Source of the DNA: Limonium bicolor
Taxonomy: Eukaryota; Streptophyta; Magnoliopsida; Caryophyllales; Plumbaginaceae
Direction: 5' to 3'
Assembly (NCBI GenBank): GCA_023374045.1
Contig: CM041778.1
Span: forward strand, 401,882,438 to 401,946,437
Length of the DNA: 64,000 bases
Shown: positions 24,301 to 35,800 of the stretch, piece after piece
Layout of the letters: every line of letters begins with the position of its first letter
Numbering within the stretch: position 1 is the stretch's first letter
Translations under genes and position numbers: made by a program
Notes under the pieces: model-generated
Seen by the model: only the letters and a program-made list of their open reading frames with translations
What the model was told of the DNA's origin: nothing
Databases searched by the model: none

Positions 24301-26436
24301 TGAAATGATGAAGAAAACATTGATTTAGAAGGTAGAATTTTCGGACATATGCTTAGGTATTTACTAGGATTTTCAAACAAGAACTATACCTTAACTTGAT
24401 CTTGTTTGTTCCTTGAGTCGTTGTTGAATCGAGGTGACTCCCTTGGTGTTCCAATGTAGCTGAATTCTTGCCTTAGAACTAGGATGAATTTTGCTTCAAC
24501 ACTTGATGGAAGTTGCTAGGAATTTGACACAAAAATGGATTTTAAGGTTAAATCTCCATCAATGGAGCTTGAAGCTCACAAGAAGAAGATAACTATGGAA
24601 GAGAGAAAAGAGAGGGAAGCCTTACCAATTTCAGCCAAGAGATAACAAAGAGAATGGCTAGGCTGCCGTGAGGAGTTAAGGGAAAGACAAGGAAGGGAAT
24701 CTCACTTTTGACACAATAATGTCAAAGTTAGGCAAGCTTTTAGTTAATTAATTTGCTTTGATTCTTGGCTCCATAAAGTCTTCATTTTCAGCCATGCTAT
24801 CTGCCATATGAAGGAGAAAGAGAGGACTTTGTGTGCCTCTTGAGAATAAGGTGACAAGGCAAGAATATTGGGAGTTAGGTAAGGTCATTTCTTTTGAATT
24901 TTCAATGCTAATCTTGTCTTGTTTCTCCATGTAGGCTCACAGCAATGGGGTGAAGATAGCCTCTTGAATTTGTTTATTGGAGACATGGAATCAAGCTTAA
25001 TTAGGTAGGTGTCTTACTTTGATTATTATAACAATCAATCTCCTTTTTCCTTGGTCATTTTCGGCAACATTGGCTGGAGAACAAGCTGATTCATTGACAT
25101 ATATTAGACTAATATCAACATGTGACTAAAGTAGATCTAGTTTTAACTTTATGTATTTAATTCTATCTTTACAAAAGCTAAACTCCTTCTCATTTGGTGC
25201 AGATTTTCGGTAATGAGAGACCAACTTGGACTGAGATTCTCTTGTCAAAATGTCACATAGCATGTGGGAGGATGAGTCATTATATTCCGTGACTTTACAA
25301 AAGCAAAATCCTTTGTTTATTGACTACAAATTTCAGCCACAAGAGTGACCATGTGGGAATTATTTTCAACTTGGTATTTATCACATTATATTACATTAAG
25401 ATCATATTGTAACATTTTATAGGTCACAACATTTATTTGGTACATTTATACCAAGGTAAAAGATGAAATTTACTAAGGTAAATGTTGAATTTTATAGTAC
25501 TTTTTGACCAAATTTTCGGCCCTATTAGTGCTCTGAGTTTAGCACTGGATTTGATTGATTAATATGGTCAATTCATCCCCATTTAAGATTTATAACTCGT
25601 GGCTCCTCAAAAACTTCAAGGTAATAGCGTAGAACGCGTTTTTACGGCACCCAAAAGTGCGTTTTTGTGCTTTAAGGATATTTTGGTAAATAAGTTGTTC
25701 CAACGAGTTACAAGTGTTTATAAACATTTTTTATGATCAATAATGATATATTAAGGTGTTACATTGAGTTATATGGGGTTATATCAACTCATGACACAAT
25801 TCCCGGGCTACCGGGACACTCCTGGACCGTAAGAGTAGCGTTAAGAATTTCCCCCGAGCACTTTATGCATTTTTGTAAAAGTAGCTTGAGAATTCTATTT
25901 AGAATGATGAATAATGATGTTAGGAACTCTAAGAATGAATTATATAGGAGTTCATGCCACTTCAGCACCTCTCCGGGGCATTCCCGGGGGTTTATGGGGG
26001 CCCACAAGGGTTCCTCCAAGCACTTTGCTTTTAATTGAGAATTTGGCGTGAGAGCTTCATCTTATATGTTTAATAAAGTGTTATGGTGCATTTGGAATGA
26101 AGTGTAATGGTTTATTTCATCTTATAAAGCATTTTCGGGAGTTTCCGGGGCTTTTCGGGCCTTAAGGGAGTCCCGGGCCTTTTACATTTTTACTCAGTTC
26201 TAGATGGGGTCATATGTTTTAAGGGTCATATAATGATCCATGATTAACTTTATATGAGGTTTATAGCTGATACAACTTGGTTAGCTTAAGGTCCGGCTTA
26301 ACGCCCGTTTTTGACCTTAAGGAGTTTAGGTGCGTTTTTAACGCCTAAGTGTTTATGTGCTTTCTTTGGGTTTCATAATCCTCCAAATAATATTTATTTC
26401 CCATTATTTAATTATTTAATGGTTAGGGATATTTCG
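21333..26436 (-). mobile_element. LTR B, shared by gypsy copies 1 and 2
   Basis: About 5.1 kb. It aligns throughout with LTR C (32860-37982), and from 24086 on with LTR A. On the minus strand it ends in GGGGTGTTATA before the PBS of copy 1 and starts in CGAAATAT next to the PPT of copy 2. It therefore serves as the 5' LTR of copy 1 and the 3' LTR of copy 2, which implies recombination. It is AT-rich, with short 'cttcggcct' repeats and a cccggg-rich patch at 25800-26000. A 5.1-kb LTR is long for chromoviruses. Confidence 0.9.
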
Positions 26437-26437
26437 G

Positions 26438-26449
26438 TCTACCCCCCTT
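26438..26449 (-). promoter_or_regulatory. polypurine tract of gypsy copy 2
   Basis: AAGGGGGGTAGA on the minus strand, immediately before LTR B, as in copy 1. Confidence 0.7.
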
Positions 26450-26869
26450 AAAAGGACTTCATCCCGAAGTCACAACTTCTACTTACTAATCCTATGGAAT
26501 CAAGTTCCTCATATCTATTCACCGTATACTTATCATTCCTGAGTGTCAATACCATATTGATACTTCTACTTTCCATCAGTCATCCGAGCGTATGCAACTC
26601 GTACATACACATAACCTTTGCTCATGACAATCAATGTAATATAACATAAATATCCTGATAGATATTGTAAATAAGTGTACTTCTATAATCATCCAAGTGG
26701 CACATAGAATTACTAACATTCAATCAAGTACACACATGTGCAACAATCAAACACAAAACCAGTATGCTCTACATACGCATTATCTAGACTACAAATATGC
26801 AAGTCGAATGTGATGTTCTACCCACCTTAAAACGGGTTACGCCCACGTACCCCCACAAGTATACACAAA
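26450..26869 (-). other. 3' untranslated region of gypsy copy 2
   Basis: About 420 bp between the integrase stop and the polypurine tract, equivalent to 15121-15554. No gene is recognised. Confidence 0.6.
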
Positions 26870-28200
26870 CTAAAGGAAAAGTTCTGGATACTTGTCTCGC
26901 ATGGAGTCCTCTAACTCCCATGTCGCCTCCTCAATGTCATGGTTTGACCACAGAACCTTCACCATCTTAATGGTCTTGTTCCTGGTCTCCCTAGTCTTGG
27001 AGTCTAAAATGCGGATTAGGGTCTCCTCATATTTAAGCGTAGGATCTAACTTGAGTGTCTCGGGCTCTAAGATATGCGATGGGTGAGGCACATACTGCTT
27101 TAGTTAGATATGTGGAACACATTATGTACTCTCTCAAGCCCAACAGGTAAGTCTAGTTTGTAGGCTAATGGGCCCACTCGCTCTGTGATAAGGTACGGTC
27201 CTACATATTTTTTGCTAAGCTTGCCCTTCTGCCCAAATCTGAAGACTCCTTTCATTTGTGATACTCTAAGGAAGACTCGGTCGCCTGCTGCGAACTCGAG
27301 GTCTCTCCTCCGGACATCAGCATATGACTTCTGTCTGTCCTAGGCTGTCTTCATGTTCTTGTGTATCTGCACAATATCCTCCTTCATTTGGTCTAGGTAC
27401 TCCTGCCCTAAGATGGTATTTTCACTGGCCTCGTCCCAACAAAGAGGTGTCCTACATGGCCTGCCATACAATGCCTGGAATGGTGGCATCTGAATGGATG
27501 CATGATAACTGTTGTTGTACGCAAACTCGATTAAGTGTAGACGGTCTATCCAGCTTCCCTGGAAGTCTAAGGCACAAGCTCTAAGCATGTCCTCTAATGT
27601 CTGAATGGTTCACTCACTCTGACTATCTGTGTGTGGGTGGAAGGCGGTACTTAGCTTCAGCTTCGTACCCAATGCTTCCTGATCTTGCTGCCAAAATCTT
27701 GAGAGAAATATGGAGTCTCTATCTGCACAATCGACTTAGGTACACCGTGGTGTATAATGATCTCTTTCTGGAAGAGGTCCGCCAGCTTGGGAACTTTCCA
27801 AATGTCCTTGATAGGAATAAACCGTGCTACCTTCGTTAGTCTGTCGACGATGACCCATATCATGTTTGCACCTCCTCTAGTTGGTGGAAGACCGACCACG
27901 AAGTCCATGGATATATCTTCGACATTCCAATATGGGATGGGCATTGGTTGTACTAACCCTCCCGGTCTCTGGTGCTCGAATTTTACCTTCTGACAAGTCA
28001 TACATCTTGCCACAAACTCCGCAACATCCTTCTTCATACCACTCCACTAGAAATGTAACTTCAGATCCTTGTACATCTTTGATGATCTTGGATGTACGGA
28101 TAAGGAAGAGCAATGAGCTTCCTGTAATATCTTCTCCTTCAGGTCGGGGCTGGACTCTAGAATGCACAAACGACTATTTAGTCTGATTAACCCATCTTCA
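26870..28200 (-). pseudogene. gypsy copy 2 integrase with chromodomain-like C-terminus, broken
   Basis: Contains the zinc-binding [11 protein letters not shown], the first catalytic Asp region (ISMDFVVGLPPTRGG), [23 protein letters not shown], and the Glu region with [17 protein letters not shown]. The C-terminal chromodomain-like tail ends in NHDIEEATWELEDSMRDKYP. Unlike copy 1, the segment with the first Asp is present. Frameshifts and stops near 27588-27660, 27720 and 28040 break the protein. The termination codon lies a few codons after KYPELFL at 26870. Confidence 0.88.
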
Positions 28201-28247
28201 CTGAGTGCAAAATCATACTTCTGTCTCTCAAAAATTTCATCAGTCAG

Positions 28248-29773
28248 CTACTGCTTAATAGTCTGCATGTACTGGTCGTTATCCTGAGCACAACGTACCT
28301 CATCGATAAGGCTGTTGTCCCCCGTCATAGCAAATAAGGAATGAACTCTACGGATCATGGCGTCAGCAACGACATTTGCCTTGCCTTCCTTGTACCTGAG
28401 GTCGATGTCGTAGTCCTTTAGAAACTCGACCCATCGCCTCTGTCTCATGTTTAGCTCTTTCTAAGTGAATAGATGCTGAAGGCTCTTATGATCTGAGTAC
28501 ACTATAACTGTAACGCCATACAAGTAATGGCGCCAGATTTTTAGTGCAAACACTACTGCTCCCAATTCGAAATCATGAGTCGGGTAGTTCTCCTCATGTT
28601 TATTCAGCTGATGTGAAGCATAAGCGACAACCTTGCCATGCTGCATGAGTACACACCCTATCCCAGTGCCTGAAGCATCATAGTATACTTCAAACCCGTC
28701 GGTCCCCTCTCGAATGGTGAGTATGGGCGCCAACGTCAGTAGGTCCTTCAGTGTCTGAAAGGAACGTTCGCAATCCTCGGTCCATACCAATGGAACGTCC
28801 TTCTTCATCAGATTAGTCATTGGTTTCACCAGTTTGGAGAAGTCTAGGACAAATCTTCGGTAGTAACCAGCTAATCCCAAGAAGTTACGGATATCTGTCA
28901 CTGTCTTCGGTCTGGGCCAAGTCTTAACTGCCTCGATCTTTACAGGGTCGACAGATATACCGCTGGCAGATATCACATGCCCAAGAAAAGCTATACTGTC
29001 TAACCAGAATTCACACTTTGAAAGCCTGGCATATAGTTGGTTCTCTCTCATGATCTGTAAAACTTGCCTCAGATGCACCTCATGCTCGTCCTTAGTCTTG
29101 GAATAGACTAGGATGTCGTCAATGAACACAACTACTGATAAGTCTAGCTGTCCTCTGAATAATCGGTGCATGAGGTCCATAAATATAGCTGGGGCGTTCG
29201 ATAAGCCAAATGGCATTACTGTGAACTCATAGTGCCCATAACGCGTTCGAAAAGCTGTCTTCTCTATATCCCCATCTGTTATTCGTATCTGATGGTATCC
29301 AGATCTAAGGTCAATCTTCGAGAAGACCGTAGCACCTCTCAATTGGTCGAACAGGTCGTCGATCTGTGGTAAAGGGTTTTTATTCTTTACTGTGACTGCA
29401 TTAAGCTCCCGGTTGTCAATGCAGAGTCGCATGCTACCATTTTTCTTCTTTACAAACAGTACTGGTGCTCTCCATGGCGACGCACTCAGTCTGGTAAAAC
29501 CCTTATCAAGTAGATCCTCTAACTGAATCTTCAACTCCTTCATCTCTGCTGGTGCCATTCGGTAGGGCGCCTTGGCAATAGGCCCCATGCCTGGCATCAA
29601 ATCGATGGAGAACTCAACATCCCGCTTGGGTGGCATCCCTGATAATTCTTCAGGAAACAGATCAGAGAAATCTGATACAACTGGTATGTTTGACTTTGTC
29701 TGTTCTTCCTGCCTCTTGTCTTGGACGTAGCATAAGTAAACTGGTTGTCCCTTCCTGACCTTCTTCATCAAGG
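28248..29773 (-). pseudogene. gypsy copy 2 reverse transcriptase and RNase H, nearly intact
   Basis: One open frame of 470 codons runs from 29873 to 28461. It holds the end of the protease linker, the RT ([47 protein letters not shown], catalytic [23 protein letters not shown]) and RNase H ([45 protein letters not shown]). A single TAG after HLFT interrupts it; the frame resumes with [26 protein letters not shown]. The FIDD catalytic pair and the RNase H Asp residues are kept. Type: Ty3/gypsy, Tekay/Del-like chromovirus, judged from the motif wording. Confidence 0.93.
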
Positions 29774-30225
29774 TTATAGCGGATACCAGCTTGAAAGTCG
29801 GCTCTCTGGGAGAACTATGATAGGAGACTGTCTTACCCTTCGGGTCTTCAGTAATAGTCTGTGCTCCGTGCAATGCAGTCGACCCTTATACTTCTGTAGC
29901 CAGTCCATGCCAATGATGATATCGAAGCCCAAATTATCAAGCTCGATCAGGTCTACGTGAAAATCTTCAGTCATGATATTAATCTGGAGTCCCGTGTGAA
30001 GTTTTGTGCACCTCACTCTCTCCTTCGTCGGTAGTGTGACTAGGAAATCTGAGAGAGAATCAGGAGCTGTCTCTAACTTCCTTGCCAAGGTAGAGGAGAT
30101 GAAGGAGTGAGACGCCCCTGAATCGAATAGTATCAATGCATCCACGCCGTTTACAGTGAAGGTTCCCATGATGACATTTCCCTTATTCTTGGCCTCGGTC
30201 ATATCCAACACATTCAGAACAGCTC
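29774..30225 (-). CDS. gypsy copy 2 aspartic protease, start of the pol exon
   Basis: Retropepsin-like domain with the intact active site [14 protein letters not shown], then [15 protein letters not shown] and [22 protein letters not shown]. It normally releases Gag and Pol proteins from the polyprotein. Its frame differs from that of the upstream AlkB ORF, which ends in TGA, so continuous translation from AlkB is impossible. The frame continues upstream to about 30345 without ATG before residue 9. The proposed entry is through the acceptor at 30226, phase 1. Confidence 0.8.
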
Positions 30226-30331
30226 CTTCATTAGGCTCGTGGTTTGGGGTTAACAATTCGTAAGATAGTGAGGTTGGGGTGTATGTCTCAAAGGAATAGA
30301 AAATGCCATTCATTAATCCAATGATTCTTAC
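30226..30331 (-). other. putative intron B of gypsy copy 2 (AlkB exon to pol)
   Basis: 106 nt, GTAAGAATC donor just after the AlkB stop to AATGAAG acceptor. Same position and length in copy 1. If the AlkB exon is skipped, this acceptor would be paired with the gag donor at 31225, which is also phase 1. Confidence 0.45.
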
Positions 30332-30351
30332 ATACAATCTCCATAATTACA

Positions 30352-31091
30352 TCAATATTGCCTAAACGTCAAATTTAACCGTCCGGGTTTCAGATGGGTA
30401 GTGTTCACTAAGGTCGATGGGGCCGTATTCAGTTTAGTGCCCTTAATCCCAAGGTACACTAATCTGGATTCTCCACCAAATATCAACACGTCCCCTGACT
30501 TTAAAACAATCTTGCTCGCCTTGTCCATCCTCTTCTGGTGACCGTATAGAAATTCAGCATCATCTCCAATGGAGAATGATATAACTGGTATCCCTTTGGT
30601 AATTGACTCGGACGTCTCATCTCGGTCCTGGTGTAACCCAACTTTTCCCCCTTTCTCATAGAAGTTCACAATGCAAATGTCGGCTTTCATGTCTGGTATG
30701 GGGCTTGTTTCTAATTATTGTGTAATTTTGACCGCTCCCGTCACCAAGGTTTGAAAAATGTTGGGTATCCTAGGAACTTGTGCTCCATCTATCTTCCTTA
30801 CCTCCCGATACATTATAGTTTGTGGATCCCAATCCTTACCCATACACATCATATACAATTTAAGTTTTGACCCGCTCTCATATCCTGGAATGTAAAATCC
30901 TCCAAGACCTATTCCCAAAGTTCTACATTCATTTTCAATGGCTATTTGTTTTTCTAGGGTTAGGTATTGCTTGAGTAGGATCATGTCGGGTCGAAGTACT
31001 TGGCATTCTTCCTCTGGATATTCGCGACCTTCGCTCAAAAGTTCAGGTGATCTCGGTCTCATAGGTAAGGGGTAACAGATGTCGAAGTGTC
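30352..31091 (-). CDS. AlkB-type 2OG/Fe(II) dioxygenase domain carried by gypsy copy 2
   Basis: AlkB-family dioxygenases use Fe(II) and 2-oxoglutarate to remove alkyl groups from nucleic acids. This exon encodes the whole fold. The N-terminal part is of plant ALKBH1-like type (LRPDMILLKQYLTLEKQ, GGFYIPGYESGSKLKLYMMC, DWDPQT). Next come ADICIVNFYEKGGKVGLHQD with the HxD ligands (30625-30633), PVISFSIGDDAEFLYGH, KSGDVLIFGGESRL and the Arg end RLNLTFRQY, then TGA at 30352. Only one nonsense codon (TAA after GAVKITQ, near 30714) interrupts it; copy 1 has Gln there. The distal His ligand is Leu (CTT at 30451-30453), as in copy 1. It is flanked by gag zinc knuckles upstream and protease downstream. 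The host-like C-terminus with its own stop suggests capture of a host ALKBH gene. Catalytic activity is doubtful. Confidence 0.92.
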
Positions 31092-31225
31092 CTATTTAGG
31101 TGAGAGGTTTCCTAAGTTAGGTTTCTCTAAATTTTGATTCGCACTAAACACATACAAGTTTCATCGTTTGATAACTGTAAACACATATTCATGCTTCATG
31201 CTTTTGGTTTAGGTTTTAGGCTTAC
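31092..31225 (-). other. putative intron A of gypsy copy 2 (gag to AlkB exon)
   Basis: 134 nt from GTAAGCC to CCTAAATAG on the minus strand, with a TAA in the AlkB frame just inside the 3' border. Conserved in copy 1. The last ~25 codons before the donor are open in both copies only in the frame that exits in phase 1, which fits the AlkB acceptor. Confidence 0.65.
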
Positions 31226-31590
31226 CGGTATCGCGCTGAGTGCTAGTCTCAACGCCCGAAGCTCTCACTGAGTAAAGGGTGTTTCGGCCCGGAGCGACCT
31301 CCTTGCCCTTCTATTCGCGGATGATGATGGTTGTCCTGTCGGTCCTCTGGAGTAGGTATTGTTCTGTGGCGCCTGGCCTCCTCGTGGTCCGCCTGCCTCA
31401 ATAGCTTGGGCCCTTGGAGTGTCTCTAGGTCCTTTATACACCCGGCTTCCGGGGTTGGAGAAGCACTTGTATTATCTATGGCCCTCCTTCTTGCAGTAGC
31501 GGCATTCCACCTTTCTGCCTGAGCAGTCTACGCCAGGGTGGTCATTTCCACAGCGCTCGCAGAAGTAATGGCGCTGGGGTGGTTTAGTGC
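31226..31590 (-). pseudogene. gypsy copy 2 gag exon 3, zinc knuckles
   Basis: Encodes HYFCERCGNDHPGVDCSGRK and the CCHC-like CRYCKKEGHR, where a TAA interrupts the second knuckle before its last Cys. A Gly/Arg-rich stretch (GGPRGGQAP) follows. At 365 nt it is one base short of the copy 1 exon. The missing base, near 31312, explains why the knuckle frame reaches the donor in the wrong phase in this copy. Confidence 0.75.
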
Positions 31591-31666
31591 CTATTGTTAC
31601 ACAACATGGTTTAGTAAAGGTACAACTAATAAACATCTTGGTTAAGTGAGAGGTGGGTATCCTTAC
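31591..31666 (-). other. putative gag intron 2 of gypsy copy 2
   Basis: 76 nt, GTAAGGATACC to ACAATAG, phase 1. Without splicing the gag frame ends in a TAG shortly after (SLNQDVY then stop); with splicing it enters the zinc-knuckle exon in frame. Confidence 0.78.
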
Positions 31667-31788
31667 CCTTGGGTGGTGCAGACCTAAGCGGTTGGGCATT
31701 AATAGCGGGGCCGGTCAGACGAGGGACCTGCTCCTTCGCCTTCTGACCATGGTAGTCCTTCTGCCCGTTCTTCCTGTCGAATAATTTC
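31667..31788 (-). pseudogene. gypsy copy 2 gag exon 2
   Basis: 122-nt basic exon (DRKNGQKDYHGQKAKEQVPR), equivalent to 20143-20264. Open in this copy. Confidence 0.7.
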
Positions 31789-31870
31789 CTGTTGAAGGTT
31801 TTAAGGTTAGTGTCCGATTTTACGTACAGGTAATAAATAGGCAACATATTCTCAATTAAGAGTTTCTTAC
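31789..31870 (-). other. putative gag intron 1 of gypsy copy 2
   Basis: 82 nt, GTAAGAAAC to CCTTCAACAG, phase 2. Same borders as in copy 1. Confidence 0.8.
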
Positions 31871-32642
31871 TTTCCCCGCTTGCTGTAACCGCTAGAGGTC
31901 GCTCCCCCATCCTCGCCCGCAGAATTCTTTCTCTTTTTCCCTTGGGCATCTTCCCTGGCCTGAAGCATCAGCTCGGTCGCCGACGCGGCGTCGTAGCATT
32001 CCTGTATGGTGGCAAAGCGTATAACCCCCATAAAGCCCTGGATACGATACTGAAATCCTTCCCTAAACTTCTGGATTTTAACGTATCTGAGTAGTCTACC
32101 CCGGGTATGTAGTCCAATAGACTGATGAATCGAGTATAGTACTCATCTACTGTCTGATTCCCCTGAATCAGAGTCTCGAATTCCTGTATTTTCCTTTGTT
32201 TCAGATGCTCGGGGTAATACTTGTTCCGCAGCACTTGCACGAATGCTGTCCAGTCAAAACCTGGTGTGGCTCGATGGTGGTCCTCGACCAACCGCCACCA
32301 TATGTCTGTAACATATTTCAGGTTGTAGGCTGCAATGTCCACTCGCTGGTCTTCAGGAACTCGAACAGCTTTAAATGCCTTCTGATGCTCCACAATAAAT
32401 TTCTCTAGCAAGGCGGGGTCTGGTTCCCCCGAGTTGGTTGGTACTCGTGCGTCTGCTACGCTCTTTAGCCAGTTAGTTTCTCTGGGTTGTGGCGGGTGGG
32501 GTATGGCTCCCGCGAATTGAGTTCCTAACTGCTGGGCGAAGGCAGCCATGGCCTCTGCCAGGCCTGGTATCTCCGGGATGTCCGCTGGTGTCTCGCCACC
32601 ACGCCCACTGTTGCCTCCACGTGCTCTACCACTCATCGACAT
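31871..32642 (-). pseudogene. gypsy copy 2 gag exon 1 (capsid), one frameshift
   Basis: Open for 224 codons from the ATG at 32642: a Gly/Arg-rich start, then IPGLAEAMAAFAQQLGTQFA, RETNWLKSVADARVPT, DIWWRLVEDHHRATPGFDW, VLRNKYYPEHLKQRKIQEFE, GNQTVDEYYTRFISLLDYI. A one-base deletion relative to copy 1 near 32083 shifts the frame after GVDYSD. Otherwise it is continuous with the C-terminal gag part that precedes intron 1. Confidence 0.87.
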
Positions 32643-32844
32643 CTATAGGATGGTATATTATCATTACTATTACTTCACCGTTTCACATTCTCAATCAAAA
32701 TGTGCAAGAAAGACTAATTACTAGCAATAAGATATCCCTAAAATTTTCCTTTCTAAGTCACGATTCCTCACAGGCGTTCCCGTATCCCAAAATCCCTATG
32801 CTCACTATTCTTGTCTCAATATCTCGTCATCAGGGCGGAACTCC

Positions 32845-32856
32845 GCTCTGATACCA
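32845..32856 (-). promoter_or_regulatory. primer binding site of gypsy copy 2 (tRNA-Met)
   Basis: TGGTATCAGAGC on the minus strand, a 12-base match to the complement of the plant initiator tRNA-Met 3' end, placed three bases after LTR C and about 200 bp before the gag ATG. Confidence 0.92.
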
Positions 32857-32859
32857 CTT

Positions 32860-35800
32860 TCTAACACCCCTAATCCTAATCTCCTATAATATCATAAGTC
32901 GTTGAATAGATAAAAATATAATTCACAGCGGAAAATAAAACTAACTCTCGTTTGGTGTTACACACCATCACTCACCCATGTGAGTAACAAGGCAACCTTA
33001 TTCCATTAATCATCTCCAACTCTCCATCGCTGTGATGACCAGATACTGAGCAATCTTAAACTTACAACCCAAATCCAAACCAAACAAGTGAGCTACTAAA
33101 CCCAATACAACAGTAGCTCCACAATACAGAACATGATAAAACTAAAAGAGTACTTTATTAAAAATACATCAACTACCCAGTGTCCCGCATTCCAGCTTTG
33201 TGACTCCATTCAGTAACCTGAAATGTTTGGCCCACTGAAAGGGCTCAGCAAACTATATGCTGGTATGCTAAATGTAGTCTTAAATCATTTGGATCCCTTA
33301 AGTCGTTTAGCCATCTTGATATTAGATTCATTACATGCTGTACCGGTTTACAGTGATAGTAATAATTGTAAATATGTAAATAAACACACAGCAGTTCATC
33401 CAACAATATCATCACATAACCAATAAACAACAACAAATAATCAATAACCAATAATCAATAACCAATACCAAACAAGATACGCATATTAATTAACCGTTCT
33501 TGTTACTTGGCCTCATGGCCCTTATCCTTTTAACCAACCACTTAAACCTTCCAATTAATTTCCACCTCGGGCGTCATGTTAGGACAACCCTTAATAACTT
33601 ATTATTGGACAGTAGTCCTCTGGGTCCCAAATAAATGGAACCGTTTGCCAGCTGACCCTTTGGCCCTGGATTTCTCATTAGCCTTGAAGGCGTCCAATTC
33701 GGCCGAAGCCTGCACCAACAGTAGTGACCTCGGCCATCATCAAGTGTGGATGTATGGATTCCCTTGAGTGACTCTTGATAGTAGTCCCTCGTAGTGATCA
33801 CGCTGCGCAACCAGGTAGTCGAAACTAGCTGGATTCCTCTCTTCGAAATCGTTATGTAAGTTAGTCCTTTAATCAATGACACAAGATCCAATCCTTAAGT
33901 TTAAGACTATGACAATTGACCGTCAGTTAGGTTCTCGTAATACCTAAAGGTCATCTAGTCTTGTTCGAGTTTAGACGTATAAACTTCCAGTCATAAGACA
34001 TTCGCATAAAATAAAACGCGATGGTGTCGAGCAATACAGTTTACAAGATCATATATAAATCACAGATATCGCTCTTAACAATTAACACACAACGTCTGGA
34101 CCTCAGGAAAATCCTTAGGACATTCAGACCACACAATTAACATACTGTTCACCGTGAAAATTGCTAGCTTGACAGTTCACGCTTAGTAGTTTCTCCCCGT
34201 AACGCTGTTATACGTACATGCAAATACCGGGTAACGTAATACGACTAGCGCTAGCTATTAGCATAGTTGATACAGGACTAATACCCGTGGTATGCTAACC
34301 CCGTATGTTCTTTAATTTCTCCCAGTTATTGAACAGTGGTTCGAGGTAGTTATCAGTTCGTTATTTTATGTAGCAACTACATGTGATAATGAATTTCCAC
34401 CTTATAGTATATACTCATAATTGTTTCCACTTATTCTATATATTAATACAATTCGGTTATTTTTATTATAACCACAATTATTTTATAAACTTTACATTAT
34501 ACTCCAAATACATTATATTACTTAGTTTAATTCCTTACTTTATTAAATCACAAAACCAACCTTATAAATTCGGTATTTATATATTGAACACACTAACTTT
34601 TGTAAATTACTAAATAGCCACATAAATTTTGGCTTTGGCAATTATTTTCCTATAATTGCATTTTAACCCCAAAACTTTATATAAGTTACATATTAACTCA
34701 TAAACTATAGTTTTAAATTTAATTACCTTAAATACCGAAATGACCCTTATTCCTACTTATGATTTCGACCTATATCAAAATCGGTTTTACATATTACATA
34801 TTCACCCCAAAACTTTTATAACTTAATATTTTATGTCATAAATCATTTTAACCCAAAGTTTTTGGTCAACACTTTGACCAAGGCTTAATTTCATGGTTAA
34901 TACTTTAATATGCTCAGAAAATCATGTGTAATTCGGTTTTACTCTAAATTTTCCAGAAATTACAAAATAGCCCCAAAACTTTAAAATGTTGTTTTAACAC
35001 TTAAACACTTGTCTAAATTCCCCAAAATTCATAACATTAATTCCTACCTTATATTATGCCATAATTATGCCAATAAATCCTTTAACTCTCAAATTATATT
35101 TAGTACCCTAATCTTTTCAAAATTTACAATTTAGCCACATAACTTAATAAACTAGCCATTTAAATACTTGTAGCTATTTTAATATTCCAAAAATTTATAA
35201 TATAAGTTAATATATATTCTTCAAAATCACCAAATGAAACATTTGTTCTCGGTTTTAATAATGATTTACCATATGGTTTTAAAACTTGTTTTATATCTTA
35301 TAATAAGTATATAAATGCATATAAGCCATATAACACTCTAAAAATTATGTTAATGACTTAGGATGATTATATCAAAACTTAAGCATTTAACTCCTAGACA
35401 ATTCGTCCTAAATATTTATGCATCATAATTTAATTTTGTGACACAAAAATTATATCTTAAGGTGATAATCTTACCTTGTATGTTACAAGTTATTTCCTTG
35501 GTAATATAACCTATAGTTTTTGGCCTAAATTTAATTAAGGGTTGTACATAAATTTGTACTAAAGTTTGAAACTTAAATCAAACTTAAACTTAATAGATCT
35601 AGTTATAGAAACTTACTCTTAAAATCAAGGTGATTCTTGCACTTGCTTTCCTCTTGAGTTCCAAGCTCTTCCAATGGTATATTGATGTAGAATTTTTTGC
35701 CTCCATACATGGATTTAGGAGATCCAAGTGTTAGACTTCTAACCAGGATTTCTAAGTAAGATTTGGAATAGTTTATAAGAGTTTATCTTAGATAATTTGT

